DNA of 64,000 bases from Pseudomonas sp. RIT-PI-q (lineage in GTDB: Bacteria > Pseudomonadota > Gammaproteobacteria > Pseudomonadales > Pseudomonadaceae): positions 1 to 64,000 of the forward strand of contig NZ_LHPC01000026.1 of NCBI RefSeq assembly GCF_001297125.1, in the 5' to 3' direction. Under the pieces are notes generated by a model. That model worked only from the letters and a program-made list of their open reading frames with translations, did not search any database and was not told the DNA's origin. A program made the position numbers and the translations under genes. Below, in pieces: positions 27,120 through 37,345 of this stretch. Each line of letters starts with the position of its first letter. The first letter of the stretch is position 1.

Positions 27120-28115
27120 ATGCGCCTGATTCAATTCGAAAACACTGCCGGTGAGCGCCAGGTCGGCGTCGTCGATGGCTCACACGTGCAGGTGTTGAAA
27201 GACACCCGCAGCACCCGTGAGCTGGCACTCGCGGCGATCCGCGCCCAACGCAGCCTGCAAGAAGAAGTCGCCCAACGCGGCACCGAGCCTGGCCCGGATT
27301 ATGCGCACCTGTTGCAGCAGGGCAAGGTCCTGCCGCCGCTGGACCACGAAGACCCGGCCCATTGCCTGATCAGCGGCACCGGCCTGACTCACCTGGGCAG
27401 CGCCTCGGCACGGGACAAAATGCACCAGCAAGACGGCGCGGTCGAAGCCGGAATGACCGACACCATGCGCATTTTCAAATGGGGCCTGGAGGGTGGTAAA
27501 CCGTCAATCGGTCAGGTCGGCGCGCAGCCGGAATGGTTCTACAAAGGTGACGGCAGCATCGTCGTGCGCCCCGGTGCGGACTTCCCGGTGCCGCCGTTTG
27601 CCGAAGACGCCGGCGAAGAGCCGGAGCTGACTGGCCTGTATGTGATCGGCGACGACGGCCAGCCGTATCGCGTCGGTTATGCCTTGGGCAACGAGTTCTC
27701 CGACCATGTCATGGAGCGGAGCAACTACCTGTACCTCGCGCATTCGAAACTGCGGTTCTGCGCCTATGGCCCGGAACTGCGCGTCGGTGAATTGCCCAGG
27801 CACCTGGCGGGCACCAGCCGCATCACACGCAACGGCGAAACGCTCTGGGAAAAGGAGTTTCTCAGCGGCGAAGACAACATGTGCCACAGCCTCGCCAATC
27901 TCGAATTCCACCACTTCAAATACGCGCAGTTTTTACGTCCCGGCGATGTCCACGTGCATTACTTCGGCACCGCCACGCTGTCGTTTGCCGATGGGGTGAA
28001 AACCCAGCCGGGGGATCGCTTCCGGATCAGCCTCGACGAGTTTGGTGCACCGCTGGAAAACGGCATCGGCGAGAGCGCCCAGCCGCTGCCAATCGGCCAG
28101 GTCCGCGCGCTCTAA
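27120..28115 (+). CDS. AraD1-family (FAH-like) 2-keto-3-deoxy-acid dehydratase
   Basis: A 331-residue protein of the AraD1/GguC group of the fumarylacetoacetate hydrolase superfamily. Visible stretches are MRLIQFENTAGERQVGVV at the start, SGTGLTHLGSASARDKMH, VGYALGNEFSDHVMER with acidic metal ligands, and a C-terminal HYFGTATLSFADG. In pentose and related pathways this enzyme dehydrates a 2-keto-3-deoxy sugar acid to a semialdehyde. The start at 27120 follows TGGAGG; the earlier ATG at 27084 lacks a site. It begins 52 bases after the dehydratase gene. Confidence 0.87.
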   Translation: MRLIQFENTAGERQVGVVDGSHVQVLKDTRSTRELALAAIRAQRSLQEEVAQRGTEPGPDYAHLLQQGKVLPPLDHEDPAHCLISGTGLTHLGSASARDKMHQQDGAVEAGMTDTMRIFKWGLEGGKPSIGQVGAQPEWFYKGDGSIVVRPGADFPVPPFAEDAGEEPELTGLYVIGDDGQPYRVGYALGNEFSDHVMERSNYLYLAHSKLRFCAYGPELRVGELPRHLAGTSRITRNGETLWEKEFLSGEDNMCHSLANLEFHHFKYAQFLRPGDVHVHYFGTATLSFADGVKTQPGDRFRISLDEFGAPLENGIGESAQPLPIGQVRAL

Positions 28116-28142
28116 AAAAGGATCGGGAAACACCAACGAACC

Positions 28143-28323
28143 TGTAGGAGCTGGCTTGCCAGCGAAGACTTTCACCGGCAAGCCGGCTCCTACAGTGGCT
28201 GATGCCGTATCCCGATTCTGTGATCAATCCAACCCCCCTGTAGGAGCTGGCTTGCCAGCGAATGGTCCCCAAACCTTACGCCGTCCTCGTGGACGCTATC
28301 GCCAGCATGCCGGCTCCTACACA
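28143..28323. repeat. Two REP pairs, diverged copy of the 25195 array unit
   Basis: TGTAGGAGCTGGCTTGCCAG-type elements at 28143-28195 and 28239-28323 are joined by the same linker seen in the 133-bp array (GATGCCGTAT...GTGATCAATCCAA). They fill the gap between the AraD1 and aldehyde dehydrogenase genes. Confidence 0.85.
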
Positions 28324-28365
28324 GTTCGCCGACCCGTTTCTACCCAATCGATCAGGAAACGCCTC

Positions 28366-29946
28366 ATGACCACGCCTCTCGGACACAACTACATCGGCGG
28401 CCGTCGCAGCGCAAACGGAACGCTACAACTGCAAAGCCTCGACGCCACCACTGGTGAACCGCTGCCCGGCACCTTCTTCCAGGCGTGCGAAGCCGAAGTG
28501 GCTGCGACGGCCAAAGCGGCGGCCGCTGCGTACCCGATCTACCGTGACCTGAGCGCCGAAAAGCGTGCGCAGTTCCTCGATGCCATCGCCGATGAAATCG
28601 ACGCATTGGGCGATGACTTCGTCGCCACCGTTTGCCGCGAAACCGCGTTGCCGGCCGGGCGCATTCAAGGCGAACGCGCACGCACCAGCGGCCAGATGCG
28701 CTTGTTCGCCAATGTCCTGCGTCGCGGTGATTTCTATGGCGCGCGCATCGACCGTGCGTTGCCGGATCGCCAGCCGTTGCCGCGTCCGGACCTGCGTCAA
28801 TACCGAATCGCTTTAGGCCCGGTCGCCGTGTTTGGCGCCAGCAACTTTCCGCTGGCGTTTTCCACCGCCGGTGGCGATACCGCCTCGGCGCTGGCCGCCG
28901 GGTGCCCGGTGGTGTTCAAGGCCCACAGCGGGCACATGGCAACCGCCGAATGGGTGGCGGACGCGATCATCCGCGCCGCCGAGCGCACTGAAATGCCACC
29001 CGGCGTGTTCAACATGATCTACGGCGGGGGCGTCGGCGAATGGCCGGTCCGGCACCCGGCGATTCAGGCGGGGGGTTTCACCGGTTCGCTCAAGGGCGGC
29101 AATGCCCTGTGCCACATGGCGGCGACACGGCCACAGCCGATCCCGGTGTTTGCCGAGATGTCGAGCATCAACCCGGTGTTCCTGCTGCCCGAAGCGCTCA
29201 AGGTTCGGGGTGAGCAAATCGCTGCGCAGCTGGCTGGATCGGTGACGCTCGGCTGCGGTCAGTTCTGCACCAATCCGGGGTTGGTCATCGGTCTGCGCTC
29301 GCCGCAGTTCAGCACCTTCGTGGAAACATTTTGCGCCAGCATGAACCAGCAGCCCGCGCAAACCATGCTCAATGCTGGCGCCCTGGTCAGCTACAGCCAA
29401 GGCTTGAGGGAGCTGTACGAACATCCGGGGCTGACGCACCTGGCAGGCAAACCGCAACAGGGTAATCAGGCCCAGCCGCAGGTGTTCCAGGCGGATGTGA
29501 GTCTGTTGCTCAAGGGTGACGAACTGCTTCAGGAAGAAGTGTTCGGGCCGACCACCATCGTCATTGAAGTCGAGGATCGGGCGCAGTTGGCAGCGGCGTT
29601 GCACGGCTTGCGCGGGCAATTGACGGCGACGTTGATTGGCGAAGCCGAGGAGTTGCAGGAATACCGCTGGCTGGCTCAGTCGTTACAGGACAAGGTCGGT
29701 CGGATTTTGCTCAATGGTTATCCGACAGGTGTCGAGGTGTGCGAGGCGATGGTGCATGGCGGGCCGTACCCGGCGACGTCGGATTCGCGAGGGACTTCAG
29801 TCGGAACCTTGGCGATTGATCGTTTCCTGCGGCCGGTGTGCTTCCAGAATTATCCGGATGCGTTGTTGCCCGAGGCGTTGCAGAACGCTAATCCGCTGGG
29901 GATTCGGCGGTTGGTGGGTGGGGAGGTGAGTCAGTCGGCTTTGTAG
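28366..29946 (+). CDS. Aldehyde dehydrogenase, 2-oxoglutarate-semialdehyde type
   Basis: A 526-residue NAD(P)-dependent aldehyde dehydrogenase of the KGSADH branch. The nucleotide-binding region contains FGASNFPLAFSTAGGDTASAL; the general base is in FAEMSSINPVF and the catalytic Cys in GCGQFCTNPGLV. It should oxidise 2-oxoglutarate semialdehyde to 2-oxoglutarate, the final step of a non-phosphorylating sugar-acid route. The start at 28366 has AGGAAA upstream; the long open frame to 28042 is REP and the neighbouring gene. It is separated from the AraD1 gene by two REP pairs. Confidence 0.9.
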   Translation: MTTPLGHNYIGGRRSANGTLQLQSLDATTGEPLPGTFFQACEAEVAATAKAAAAAYPIYRDLSAEKRAQFLDAIADEIDALGDDFVATVCRETALPAGRIQGERARTSGQMRLFANVLRRGDFYGARIDRALPDRQPLPRPDLRQYRIALGPVAVFGASNFPLAFSTAGGDTASALAAGCPVVFKAHSGHMATAEWVADAIIRAAERTEMPPGVFNMIYGGGVGEWPVRHPAIQAGGFTGSLKGGNALCHMAATRPQPIPVFAEMSSINPVFLLPEALKVRGEQIAAQLAGSVTLGCGQFCTNPGLVIGLRSPQFSTFVETFCASMNQQPAQTMLNAGALVSYSQGLRELYEHPGLTHLAGKPQQGNQAQPQVFQADVSLLLKGDELLQEEVFGPTTIVIEVEDRAQLAAALHGLRGQLTATLIGEAEELQEYRWLAQSLQDKVGRILLNGYPTGVEVCEAMVHGGPYPATSDSRGTSVGTLAIDRFLRPVCFQNYPDALLPEALQNANPLGIRRLVGGEVSQSAL

Positions 29947-29960
29947 TTGTCTGAGCCGAC

Positions 29961-30058
29961 GCCATCGCGGGCAAGCCCGCTCCCACAGGGTTCGGGGTTG
30001 AACACAAAATATGTGAACGATAACAATCACTGTGGGAGCGGGCTTGCCCGCGAAGGCG
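29961..30058. repeat. REP doublet between convergent genes
   Basis: Inverted CGCGGGCAAGCCCGCTCCCA copies with a loop of about 50 bases, between the aldehyde dehydrogenase and the convergent DMT transporter gene. Confidence 0.85.
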
Positions 30059-30079
30059 TCATCAGCCGCACTACCCAAT

Positions 30080-30988
30080 TTACTTGGCGGCTGCCACAGC
30101 AGCCTTCACCACCGTCGGCTTCAATACCAACCACAACCCCGCCGCAACCAACCCCCCGCCATAAATGTGCGCCATCGACAGCGGCTCATCCAGCAACAAC
30201 GCCCCCCACAACACACCGAACGGCGGGATCAGGAAGGTCGTGGTCATCGACTTCACCGGTCCGACCGAGCTGAGCAAACGGAAGTAGATTATGTACGCCA
30301 GCGCGGTACACATCAGCCCCAACCCCAGCAACGACAGCCAGACATTCCAGCCACCCCAGCTCGCCGGTGGCTGGCTGATCACGCTGTAACCGAACAACGG
30401 CAACAGGAACAACGTCGCCCCGAGCATGCTGCCCAGCGCCGAAAGACGGCTGTCGAGCCCGCCGGCCTGATCGAGCCAGCGCCGGGCAAGGAACCCGGCA
30501 AAGCCATAACACGTGGTGGCGAGCAGGCAGGCCAGGGCGCCCAGCAGCAGTGACAGGTCGAACGCCACCGGCCCGGCACGGGTCAAGACGCCGACGCCAA
30601 GCAAGCCGAGAAACACCCCGCCCAGCTTGGCGGCAGTCAGTCGTTCACTGAAAAACAGGCCGCCAATCAACACGCCCATCAACGGCGTGGTGGCGTTGAA
30701 AATCGCCGAGTAACCGGCCGGCAACACCTGGGCCGCCACGGAGTAGAGCGTCGCCGGAATCCCCGAGTTGATCACCCCGAGCAGCATCACGGTCTTGAGC
30801 TTGCCCTTGAAGTCCCAGCTGATGCGCATCAATCCGAGAATCACCAACAAGCCGGCGGCGGCAATCGAAACACGGAAAAACGCCGTCGGAACGGTGCCAA
30901 GCACCGGCGCAATGATGCGCATGAACAAGAAGCTCGCGCCCCAGATGGCCGCCAGCGACAGTAAACGAAAAATATCGACGGGGCTCAT
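30080..30988 (-). CDS. EamA/DMT-superfamily transporter
   Basis: A 302-residue inner-membrane protein with about ten hydrophobic segments in two EamA repeats; helix 1 reads [17 protein letters not shown], and helices 9-10 contain [19 protein letters not shown], the usual second-repeat motif. The start at 30988 is used because upstream codons lack conservation and a ribosome site lies close by. Substrate unknown. It is divergent from aceK across 178 bases and is probably unrelated to it. Confidence 0.88.
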   Translation of the reverse strand: MSPVDIFRLLSLAAIWGASFLFMRIIAPVLGTVPTAFFRVSIAAAGLLVILGLMRISWDFKGKLKTVMLLGVINSGIPATLYSVAAQVLPAGYSAIFNATTPLMGVLIGGLFFSERLTAAKLGGVFLGLLGVGVLTRAGPVAFDLSLLLGALACLLATTCYGFAGFLARRWLDQAGGLDSRLSALGSMLGATLFLLPLFGYSVISQPPASWGGWNVWLSLLGLGLMCTALAYIIYFRLLSSVGPVKSMTTTFLIPPFGVLWGALLLDEPLSMAHIYGGGLVAAGLWLVLKPTVVKAAVAAAK

Positions 30989-31166
30989 GGCGCATTCCTG
31001 GCTTGATGGGGCCGAGAGTGTTGCCGAGCGCCTGATCGATGGCAACCGAAAAACGAGCATCGAACTCGCCAGGCGCATTCCAGGGCCTGTCTCAAAAATT
31101 ACACTTCTCCTGCACCCGGTTCACTGGCTAAGCTCAGGCTTCCGAAATTCCCGCAGAGGTCTCACC

Positions 31167-32885
31167 ATGCCGCAGCAATGGCCAGCCGCCGATATCGCCC
31201 GACTGATCCTCGATGGCTTTGACGATTACCGCGAGCATTTCCGGCAGATCACCGACGGTGCCCGGGCTCGCTTCGAGCAAGCCAAGTGGCAGGAGACGCA
31301 AATCGCCTCGGCCGCACGGATCAATCTGTACGAAGAGAAAGTCAGCGAAACGGTGGAGCGTCTACGCGTCGCGTTTGATACGCAAACGCTGGACGTCAGT
31401 TGCTGGCCGCTGGTCAAAAGCGCGTACATCACCCTGATCGACCTGCGTTTCGACGATGAACTGTCGGAGACCTGGTACAACTCGATCTTCTGCGGGCTGT
31501 TCAGCCATGACCTGATCAGCGACGGCTGCATGTTCATCCACACCACCCGGCCGAGCCTGCGCCGGGCCCGCGCCGCGCAAACCCGCACCTATAAGCCTCA
31601 GGGCCAGTTGTCGGGCATGCTCGCGAGCATCTTTGCCGACTACCGTTTCAGCGAAGACTACGCCGACCTGGCCGGCGACCTGCGGCGCCTCGAAGCGCAA
31701 CTGCGCGAGAACCTGCCGGACTGGGTCTGCAAGGACCCGGATTTGAGCGTCGAGCTGTTTTCCTCGGTGCTCTACCGCAACAAGGGCGCGTACCTGGTGG
31801 GGCGCATCTACACCCAGGACGAACAATGGCCGCTGGTGATTCCGCTGCTGCACCGTGAAGGTCGCGGGATTCAGATCGATGCGCTGATCACCGATGAAGC
31901 GGACGTCTCGATCATTTTCTCGTTCACCCGTTCGTATTTCATGGTCGACGTGCCGGTGCCGGCGGAGTTCATCGGTTTCCTCAAGCGCATCCTGCCGGGC
32001 AAGCACATCGCCGAGCTGTACACCTCGATCGGCTTCTACAAGCACGGCAAATCCGAGTTTTACCGCGCGCTGATCAATCACCTGGCCAACACCGACGACC
32101 AGTTCATCATGGCCCCCGGCGTGCGCGGCATGGTGATGAGCGTGTTTACCCTGCCGGGTTTCAATACCGTATTCAAAATCATCAAGGACCGTTTCTCGCC
32201 GTCGAAAAACGTCGACCGCGCCACGGTGATCGAGAAGTATCGCTTGGTGAAAAGCGTCGACCGCGTCGGGCGCATGGCCGATACCCAGGAATTCGCCGAC
32301 TTCCGCTTCCCGTTGAGCAAATTCGATCCAGCGTGCCTGGAAGAACTGCTTGAGGTTGCGGCGTCCACCGTGTCGGTGGAAGACGACACGGTGCTGATCC
32401 GTCACTGCTGGACCGAACGGCGGATGACGCCGTTGAACCTGTACCTGGAAAACGCCAACGACGCTCAAGTCCGCGAGGCGCTGGAAGATTACGGCCTGGC
32501 GATCAAGCAACTGGCGGCGGCGAACATTTTCCCTGGCGACATGCTGCTGAAGAACTTCGGTGTCACCCGTCACGGGCGCGTAGTGTTTTATGACTACGAC
32601 GAGATCTGCTTCCTGACCGAAGCCAACTTCCGCCACATCCCGCAACCGCGCACCCCTGAAGATGAAATGGCGTCTGAGCCGTGGTATTCGATCGGGCCGC
32701 TGGATGTGTTCCCCGAGGAATTTCCGCCGTTTTTGTTTGCCGATTCGGGGCAACGCAAGCTGTTCGATCAGTTGCATGGCGAGTTGTACAACGCCGATTA
32801 CTGGAAAAGCCTGCAGGAAGCCATTCGGGGCGGGAAGATCATCGACGTGTTCCCGTATCGGCGCAAAGGCCTTGATAACGAGTAG
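31167..32885 (+). CDS. aceK: Isocitrate dehydrogenase kinase/phosphatase
   Basis: A 572-residue bifunctional enzyme that phosphorylates isocitrate dehydrogenase to divert flux to the glyoxylate shunt, and reverses the reaction. The length matches E. coli AceK (578). The N-terminal regulatory domain covers about 1-310; the kinase-like domain follows, with ATP-binding residues in the [26 protein letters not shown] region, of which I quote only the key part GVRGMVM and [16 protein letters not shown] and the upstream NMLLKNFG-like [14 protein letters not shown] provide the catalytic loop. Unlike in enterics it is not beside aceA/aceB, which is normal for Pseudomonas. The start is set at 31167, where conserved sequence begins. 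Confidence 0.95.
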   Translation: MPQQWPAADIARLILDGFDDYREHFRQITDGARARFEQAKWQETQIASAARINLYEEKVSETVERLRVAFDTQTLDVSCWPLVKSAYITLIDLRFDDELSETWYNSIFCGLFSHDLISDGCMFIHTTRPSLRRARAAQTRTYKPQGQLSGMLASIFADYRFSEDYADLAGDLRRLEAQLRENLPDWVCKDPDLSVELFSSVLYRNKGAYLVGRIYTQDEQWPLVIPLLHREGRGIQIDALITDEADVSIIFSFTRSYFMVDVPVPAEFIGFLKRILPGKHIAELYTSIGFYKHGKSEFYRALINHLANTDDQFIMAPGVRGMVMSVFTLPGFNTVFKIIKDRFSPSKNVDRATVIEKYRLVKSVDRVGRMADTQEFADFRFPLSKFDPACLEELLEVAASTVSVEDDTVLIRHCWTERRMTPLNLYLENANDAQVREALEDYGLAIKQLAAANIFPGDMLLKNFGVTRHGRVVFYDYDEICFLTEANFRHIPQPRTPEDEMASEPWYSIGPLDVFPEEFPPFLFADSGQRKLFDQLHGELYNADYWKSLQEAIRGGKIIDVFPYRRKGLDNE

Positions 32886-32906
32886 TTCTCTGCGATTGCT
32901 GCGCAA

Positions 32907-33002
32907 TCGATCGCGGGCAAGCCCGCTCCCACATTTGACCGTGGTGCCTCCGATTTTGTGGTCCCCATAGATTCAATGTGGGAGCGGGCTTGCCCGCGAT
33001 CG
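32907..33002. repeat. REP doublet between aceK and hrpA
   Basis: Inverted TCGCGGGCAAGCCCGCTCCC copies with a loop of about 50 bases, 20 bases after the aceK stop. Confidence 0.85.
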
Positions 33003-33070
33003 GCCGCGCAGCGGTCGTAAAATCTGCGACAATCCGCCCCCTGCGCCACTAGACGACTTTTGCGTACCTG

Positions 33071-36000
33071 ATGACTGACGAATCGCCTTCAATCGACAAA
33101 CTGCTGAAAAACCTCGATCACGCCATGCTCGCCGACCGCCACCGGCTGCGGCGGCAGTTGCTTGAGCTGCGCAAAAAACCTGACGAGGCCAAGCTGGCCC
33201 AGTGGGTGACGCGTATGCAGGCGTCCTGTGATCAGGTGCTGGCGCGGCGTGCCAGCCTGCCGGTGATTCGTTACGACGACAGCCTGCCGATCGCCGCCAA
33301 GCGTGACGAAATCAAAGCAGCGCTGCTCAAGCACCAGGTGCTGATCATCGCCGGCGAAACCGGCTCGGGTAAAACCACCCAATTACCGAAGATCTGCCTG
33401 GAAATCGGTCGAGGCCAGCATGGCCTGATCGGCCACACCCAGCCGCGTCGAATCGCTGCCCGCAGCGTCGCCAGCCGGGTCGCCGAAGAGCTGGCTACGC
33501 CGTTGGGCGCACTGGTCGGCTATCAGGTGCGGTTCGAGGATCAGAGCGATTCCAACACCCTGATCAAGCTGATGACCGACGGCATCCTGCTGGCGGAAAC
33601 CCAGAACGACCGCTACCTCGAACGCTACGACACGATCATCGTCGACGAAGCCCACGAACGCAGCCTCAACATCGATTTCCTGCTCGGCTACCTGAAAACC
33701 CTGCTGCCGCGTCGTCCGGACCTGAAAGTCATCATCACTTCGGCGACCATCGACCTGGAGCGTTTCTCCAAGCACTTCGACGATGCGCCCATCGTCGAGG
33801 TCTCGGGCCGTACCTTCCCGGTGGACACCTGGTATCGCCCGCTGACCCTGGAGCAGGATGAAGAGGGCAACCGCGTCGAGGACGACTTGACCGTGGACCA
33901 GGCGATCCTCGCCACCCTCGACGAAATTGCCGCGTTCGAACGCAGCGAACGCAAGAGCCCCGGCGATGTGCTGGTGTTCCTGCCCGGCGAGCGCGAGATT
34001 CGCGACGCGGCGGACATGCTGCGCAAGGCCCAACTCAAGCACACCGAAATTCTGCCGCTGTACGCGCGGTTGTCGCCTGCCGAACAGCAACGGATTTTCC
34101 AGTCGCACCCAGGCCGTCGCGTGGTGCTGGCGACCAACGTCGCGGAAACCTCGCTGACTGTGCCGGGCATTCGTTACGTGATCGACAGCGGCACCGCGCG
34201 CATCAGCCGCTACAGCTACCGCGCCAAGGTCCAGCGTTTGCCTGTCGAAGCGATTTCCCAGGCCAGCGCCAACCAGCGTAAAGGTCGCTGCGGACGGGTC
34301 GAGCCGGGCATTTGCATTCGCCTGTACAGCGAAGAAGACTTCATCGGTCGCCCGGAATTCACCGATCCGGAAATCCTCCGTACCAACCTCGCGGCGGTCA
34401 TTTTGCAGATGCTGCATCTGCGTCTCGGCGAGATCACCGATTTCCCGTTTATCGAGCCGCCGGATGGCAAGGCGATCAGCGACGGTTTCAACCTGCTGCA
34501 AGAACTCTCGGCGGTCGATCGCAATAGCCAGCTGACGCCGTTGGGCCGCAATCTGGCGCGGTTGCCGGTCGACCCGCGCATGGGCCGCATGCTGCTGGAA
34601 GCGGCGAAACTCGGCAGCCTGCAGGAAGTGCTGATCGTCGCCAGCGCCATGTCGATTCAAGACCCGCGCGAGCGTCCGCCAGAGCGTCAGCAAGCGGCGG
34701 ATCAAGCGCACGCGCAGTGGAAAGACGTCGACTCGGACTTCGCCGGGCTGGTCAATCTGTGGCGGGGTTTCGAAGAACAGCGCCAGGCGTTGACGGCGAG
34801 TCCGCTGCGTAACTGGTGCCGCAAGAATTTCCTGAATTATCTACGTCTGCGCGAATGGCGCGATTCGCACCGCCAGTTGAGCCTGATTTGCCGCGACATG
34901 CAGCTCAGCCTCAATAAAGAGCCGGCGGATTATCCGAAACTGCACAAAGCCGTGCTCTCGGGCCTGCTCAGCCAGATCGGCCAGAAAACCGAAGACGGCG
35001 ATTACCTCGGTGCCCGTCAGCGGCGTTTCTGGATTCACCCGTCGTCGGGCCTCGGCAAGAAGCGTCCGCAATGGCTGATGGCCGCCGAACTGGTGGAAAC
35101 CACCAAGCTTTACGCGCGGATGGTCGCCAAGATCGACGCCGACTGGATCGAGCCGCTGGCCGGGCATCTGATCAAGAAAAACCACTTCGAACCCCATTGG
35201 GAGAAGAAGCGCGGACAGGTCGTGGCGTTTGAACAGATCACCCTGTTCGGGCTGATTGTGGTCGGGCGCCGGCCGGTGCATTACGGGCCGATCGATCCAG
35301 TGGTGTCCCGTGAGTTTTTTATTCGCGAAGGCTTGGTGCGCGGCGAGATTCAATCCAAGGCCAAATGTTTGTCGGCCAATGCGCAATTGCTTGAACAGCT
35401 CGACGAACTGGAGGCCAAGGCCCGCCGTCGCGACATCCTCGCCGACGAAGAAACCCTGTTCGCCTTCTACGACGCGCGGTTGCCGGCGGAGATCCACCAG
35501 ACCGCGACCTTCGACAGTTGGTATCGGGTCAACAGCCAGAAAGACCCGCAACTGCTGATCATGCGCGAAGAAGACGTGCTGGCCCGCGAGGCCAGCGAAG
35601 TCACCGCCGCGCATTACCCGGACACCTTGCACATCGGCGATCTGGAGTTGGCGCTCAGTTATCACTTCGAACCGAACCATCCACGCGACGGCGTGACCTT
35701 GCGCGTGCCGGCGCCGCTGCTGCCGATGTTGCCGCCGGAGCGCCTCGAATGGCTGGTGCCCGGCGTCATCGAAGCCAAGTGCATTGCGCTGGTGCGCAAC
35801 CTGCCCAAGGCGCTGCGCAAGAACTTCGTGCCGGTGCCGGACTTCGTCAAGGCGGCGTTGCAACGCATCACCTTCGCCGAGGGCTCGTTGCCTCAAGCCC
35901 TGGGCCGCGAGTTGCAGCGCATGACCGGCGCTCGGGTCAGCGACGAGGCCTGGGCCGAAGCGTCGCAGCAGGTCGAAAGTCACTTGCGGATGAACCTGGA

Positions 36001-36982
36001 GATCGTCGATGGCCAGGGCAAGTTTCTTGGTGAAGGGCGTGATCTGGCCGAGTTGACTGCTCGCTTTGCCGAGGCCAGCCAGGCCGCATTGGCCGTGCCG
36101 CAAACCGCGAAAAACCAGCAACCGGTGGAGCCGAAAGTGTTTGCCGCCGTTGCCGAAAAAACCCAGCAGAAGATTGCCGGGCTGTCGATGACGGTGTATC
36201 CGGCGCTGGTGGAAGAGGGTGGCACGGTCAAGGAAGGTCGCTTCTCGACGCCGGCCGAAGCCGAGTTCCAGCATCGCCGCGCCTTGCAGCGCTTGCTGAT
36301 GCAGCAACTGGCCGAACCGGCGAAGTTCCTGCGCGGCAAGTTGCCGGGCCTGACCGAACTGGGCCTGATGTACCGCGAACTGGGGCGCATCGATGCGCTG
36401 GTCGAAGACATTCTGTTGGCCAGTCTCGACAGCTGCATTCTCGAGGGCGAAGACCCGTTGCCGCGTGATGGTGCCGGGTTGGCGTCACTGGCCGAACGCA
36501 AACGCGGTGGCTGGACCGAGCACGCCGAGCGTCTGGCGAAGCTGACGCTGGAGATTCTCAAGCTCTGGCACGGCCTGCAAAAACGCTTCAAGGGCAAGAT
36601 CGACCTGGCGCAAGCCGTGGCCCTGAACGACATCAAGCAGCAGCTCAGTCATCTGGTTTATCCAGGCTTCGTCCGTGAAACGCCGATGCAATGGCTCAAG
36701 GAATTGCCGCGTTATCTCAAGGCGGTCGAGCAGCGCTTCGAGAAAATCGGCGCGCAGGTGCAGCGGGATCGGGTCTGGAGCGGCGAATTGTCCGGCCTCT
36801 GGACGCAATACCAGACCCGCGCCAACAAACACGCCCAGGAAGGCAAGCGCGATCCGCAACTGGAGCTGTATCGCTGGTGGCTGGAGGAATACCGGGTTTC
36901 GCTGTTTGCGCAACAATTGGGGACTAAAGTACCGATCTCCGACAAACGCCTGAACAAGCAATGGACCCAAGTCGAACCCTGA
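33071..36982 (+). CDS. hrpA: ATP-dependent RNA helicase HrpA (DEAH box)
   Basis: A 1303-residue DEAH helicase, the full family length. Walker A is AGETGSGKTTQLPK (about residues 95-108), the DEAH box is VDEAHERSLNIDFLL, motif III is SATIDLERF, and motif VI is ANQRKGRCGRVEPG. The HA2 and OB-fold regions follow, then the long HrpA-specific C-terminal domain. HrpA processes mRNA in enterics and helps rescue collided ribosomes. The gene appears monocistronic, flanked by REP elements on both sides. Confidence 0.95.
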   Translation: MTDESPSIDKLLKNLDHAMLADRHRLRRQLLELRKKPDEAKLAQWVTRMQASCDQVLARRASLPVIRYDDSLPIAAKRDEIKAALLKHQVLIIAGETGSGKTTQLPKICLEIGRGQHGLIGHTQPRRIAARSVASRVAEELATPLGALVGYQVRFEDQSDSNTLIKLMTDGILLAETQNDRYLERYDTIIVDEAHERSLNIDFLLGYLKTLLPRRPDLKVIITSATIDLERFSKHFDDAPIVEVSGRTFPVDTWYRPLTLEQDEEGNRVEDDLTVDQAILATLDEIAAFERSERKSPGDVLVFLPGEREIRDAADMLRKAQLKHTEILPLYARLSPAEQQRIFQSHPGRRVVLATNVAETSLTVPGIRYVIDSGTARISRYSYRAKVQRLPVEAISQASANQRKGRCGRVEPGICIRLYSEEDFIGRPEFTDPEILRTNLAAVILQMLHLRLGEITDFPFIEPPDGKAISDGFNLLQELSAVDRNSQLTPLGRNLARLPVDPRMGRMLLEAAKLGSLQEVLIVASAMSIQDPRERPPERQQAADQAHAQWKDVDSDFAGLVNLWRGFEEQRQALTASPLRNWCRKNFLNYLRLREWRDSHRQLSLICRDMQLSLNKEPADYPKLHKAVLSGLLSQIGQKTEDGDYLGARQRRFWIHPSSGLGKKRPQWLMAAELVETTKLYARMVAKIDADWIEPLAGHLIKKNHFEPHWEKKRGQVVAFEQITLFGLIVVGRRPVHYGPIDPVVSREFFIREGLVRGEIQSKAKCLSANAQLLEQLDELEAKARRRDILADEETLFAFYDARLPAEIHQTATFDSWYRVNSQKDPQLLIMREEDVLAREASEVTAAHYPDTLHIGDLELALSYHFEPNHPRDGVTLRVPAPLLPMLPPERLEWLVPGVIEAKCIALVRNLPKALRKNFVPVPDFVKAALQRITFAEGSLPQALGRELQRMTGARVSDEAWAEASQQVESHLRMNLEIVDGQGKFLGEGRDLAELTARFAEASQAALAVPQTAKNQQPVEPKVFAAVAEKTQQKIAGLSMTVYPALVEEGGTVKEGRFSTPAEAEFQHRRALQRLLMQQLAEPAKFLRGKLPGLTELGLMYRELGRIDALVEDILLASLDSCILEGEDPLPRDGAGLASLAERKRGGWTEHAERLAKLTLEILKLWHGLQKRFKGKIDLAQAVALNDIKQQLSHLVYPGFVRETPMQWLKELPRYLKAVEQRFEKIGAQVQRDRVWSGELSGLWTQYQTRANKHAQEGKRDPQLELYRWWLEEYRVSLFAQQLGTKVPISDKRLNKQWTQVEP

Positions 36983-37010
36983 CACGATCACTGCAATCAA
37001 CACGAACCAC

Positions 37011-37112
37011 TGTAGGAGCTGTCGAGTGAAACGAGGCTGCGATCTTTTGATCTTGCTCTTGATACGGAAGATCAAAAGATCGCAGCCTCGTTTCTCTCGA
37101 CAGCTCCTACAG
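37011..37112. repeat. REP-like palindrome, GCTGTCGAGTGAAACGAGG class
   Basis: Same class as 4393: inverted arms of about 40 bases (TGTAGGAGCTGTCGAGTGAA on the left) around a short loop, 28 bases after hrpA. A short ACAGTCCC direct repeat (three copies) follows at about 37109-37134. Confidence 0.8.
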
Positions 37113-37292
37113 TCCCACAGTCCCACAGTCCCGCAGCGTTTGATCCAGCAAAAGGCGCCAAAACCCAATGTTTATGGCAAACTTCGCGCCTATAAACGCC
37201 GGCCCCGCGGTTTTGAGCCTTCACGGGTTATGGGCGGATCGGAATAAAGCGATGCCGGGTGTGCTTCCCGTGACGGGAACAGACCCTTTGTG

Positions 37293-37314
37293 TGTTGGTA
37301 CGTCGGTGCCAACA
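37293..37314. promoter_or_regulatory. Inverted repeat upstream of the KAS III gene
   Basis: TGTTGGTAC (37293-37301) and GTGCCAACA (37306-37314) are nine-base arms with one mismatch around GTCG, ending 31 bases before the start codon. This is a plausible repressor operator or leader hairpin. The gap from the REP at 37112 to the gene otherwise holds nothing recognisable. Confidence 0.4.
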
Positions 37315-37345
37315 CTTTCTGCCTGACCAGATTAGAGAAACGACC

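Noticed and set aside
31362..32906. 514-codon minus-strand ORF opposite aceK
   Set aside because: Shadow of aceK; no domain and typical antisense composition.
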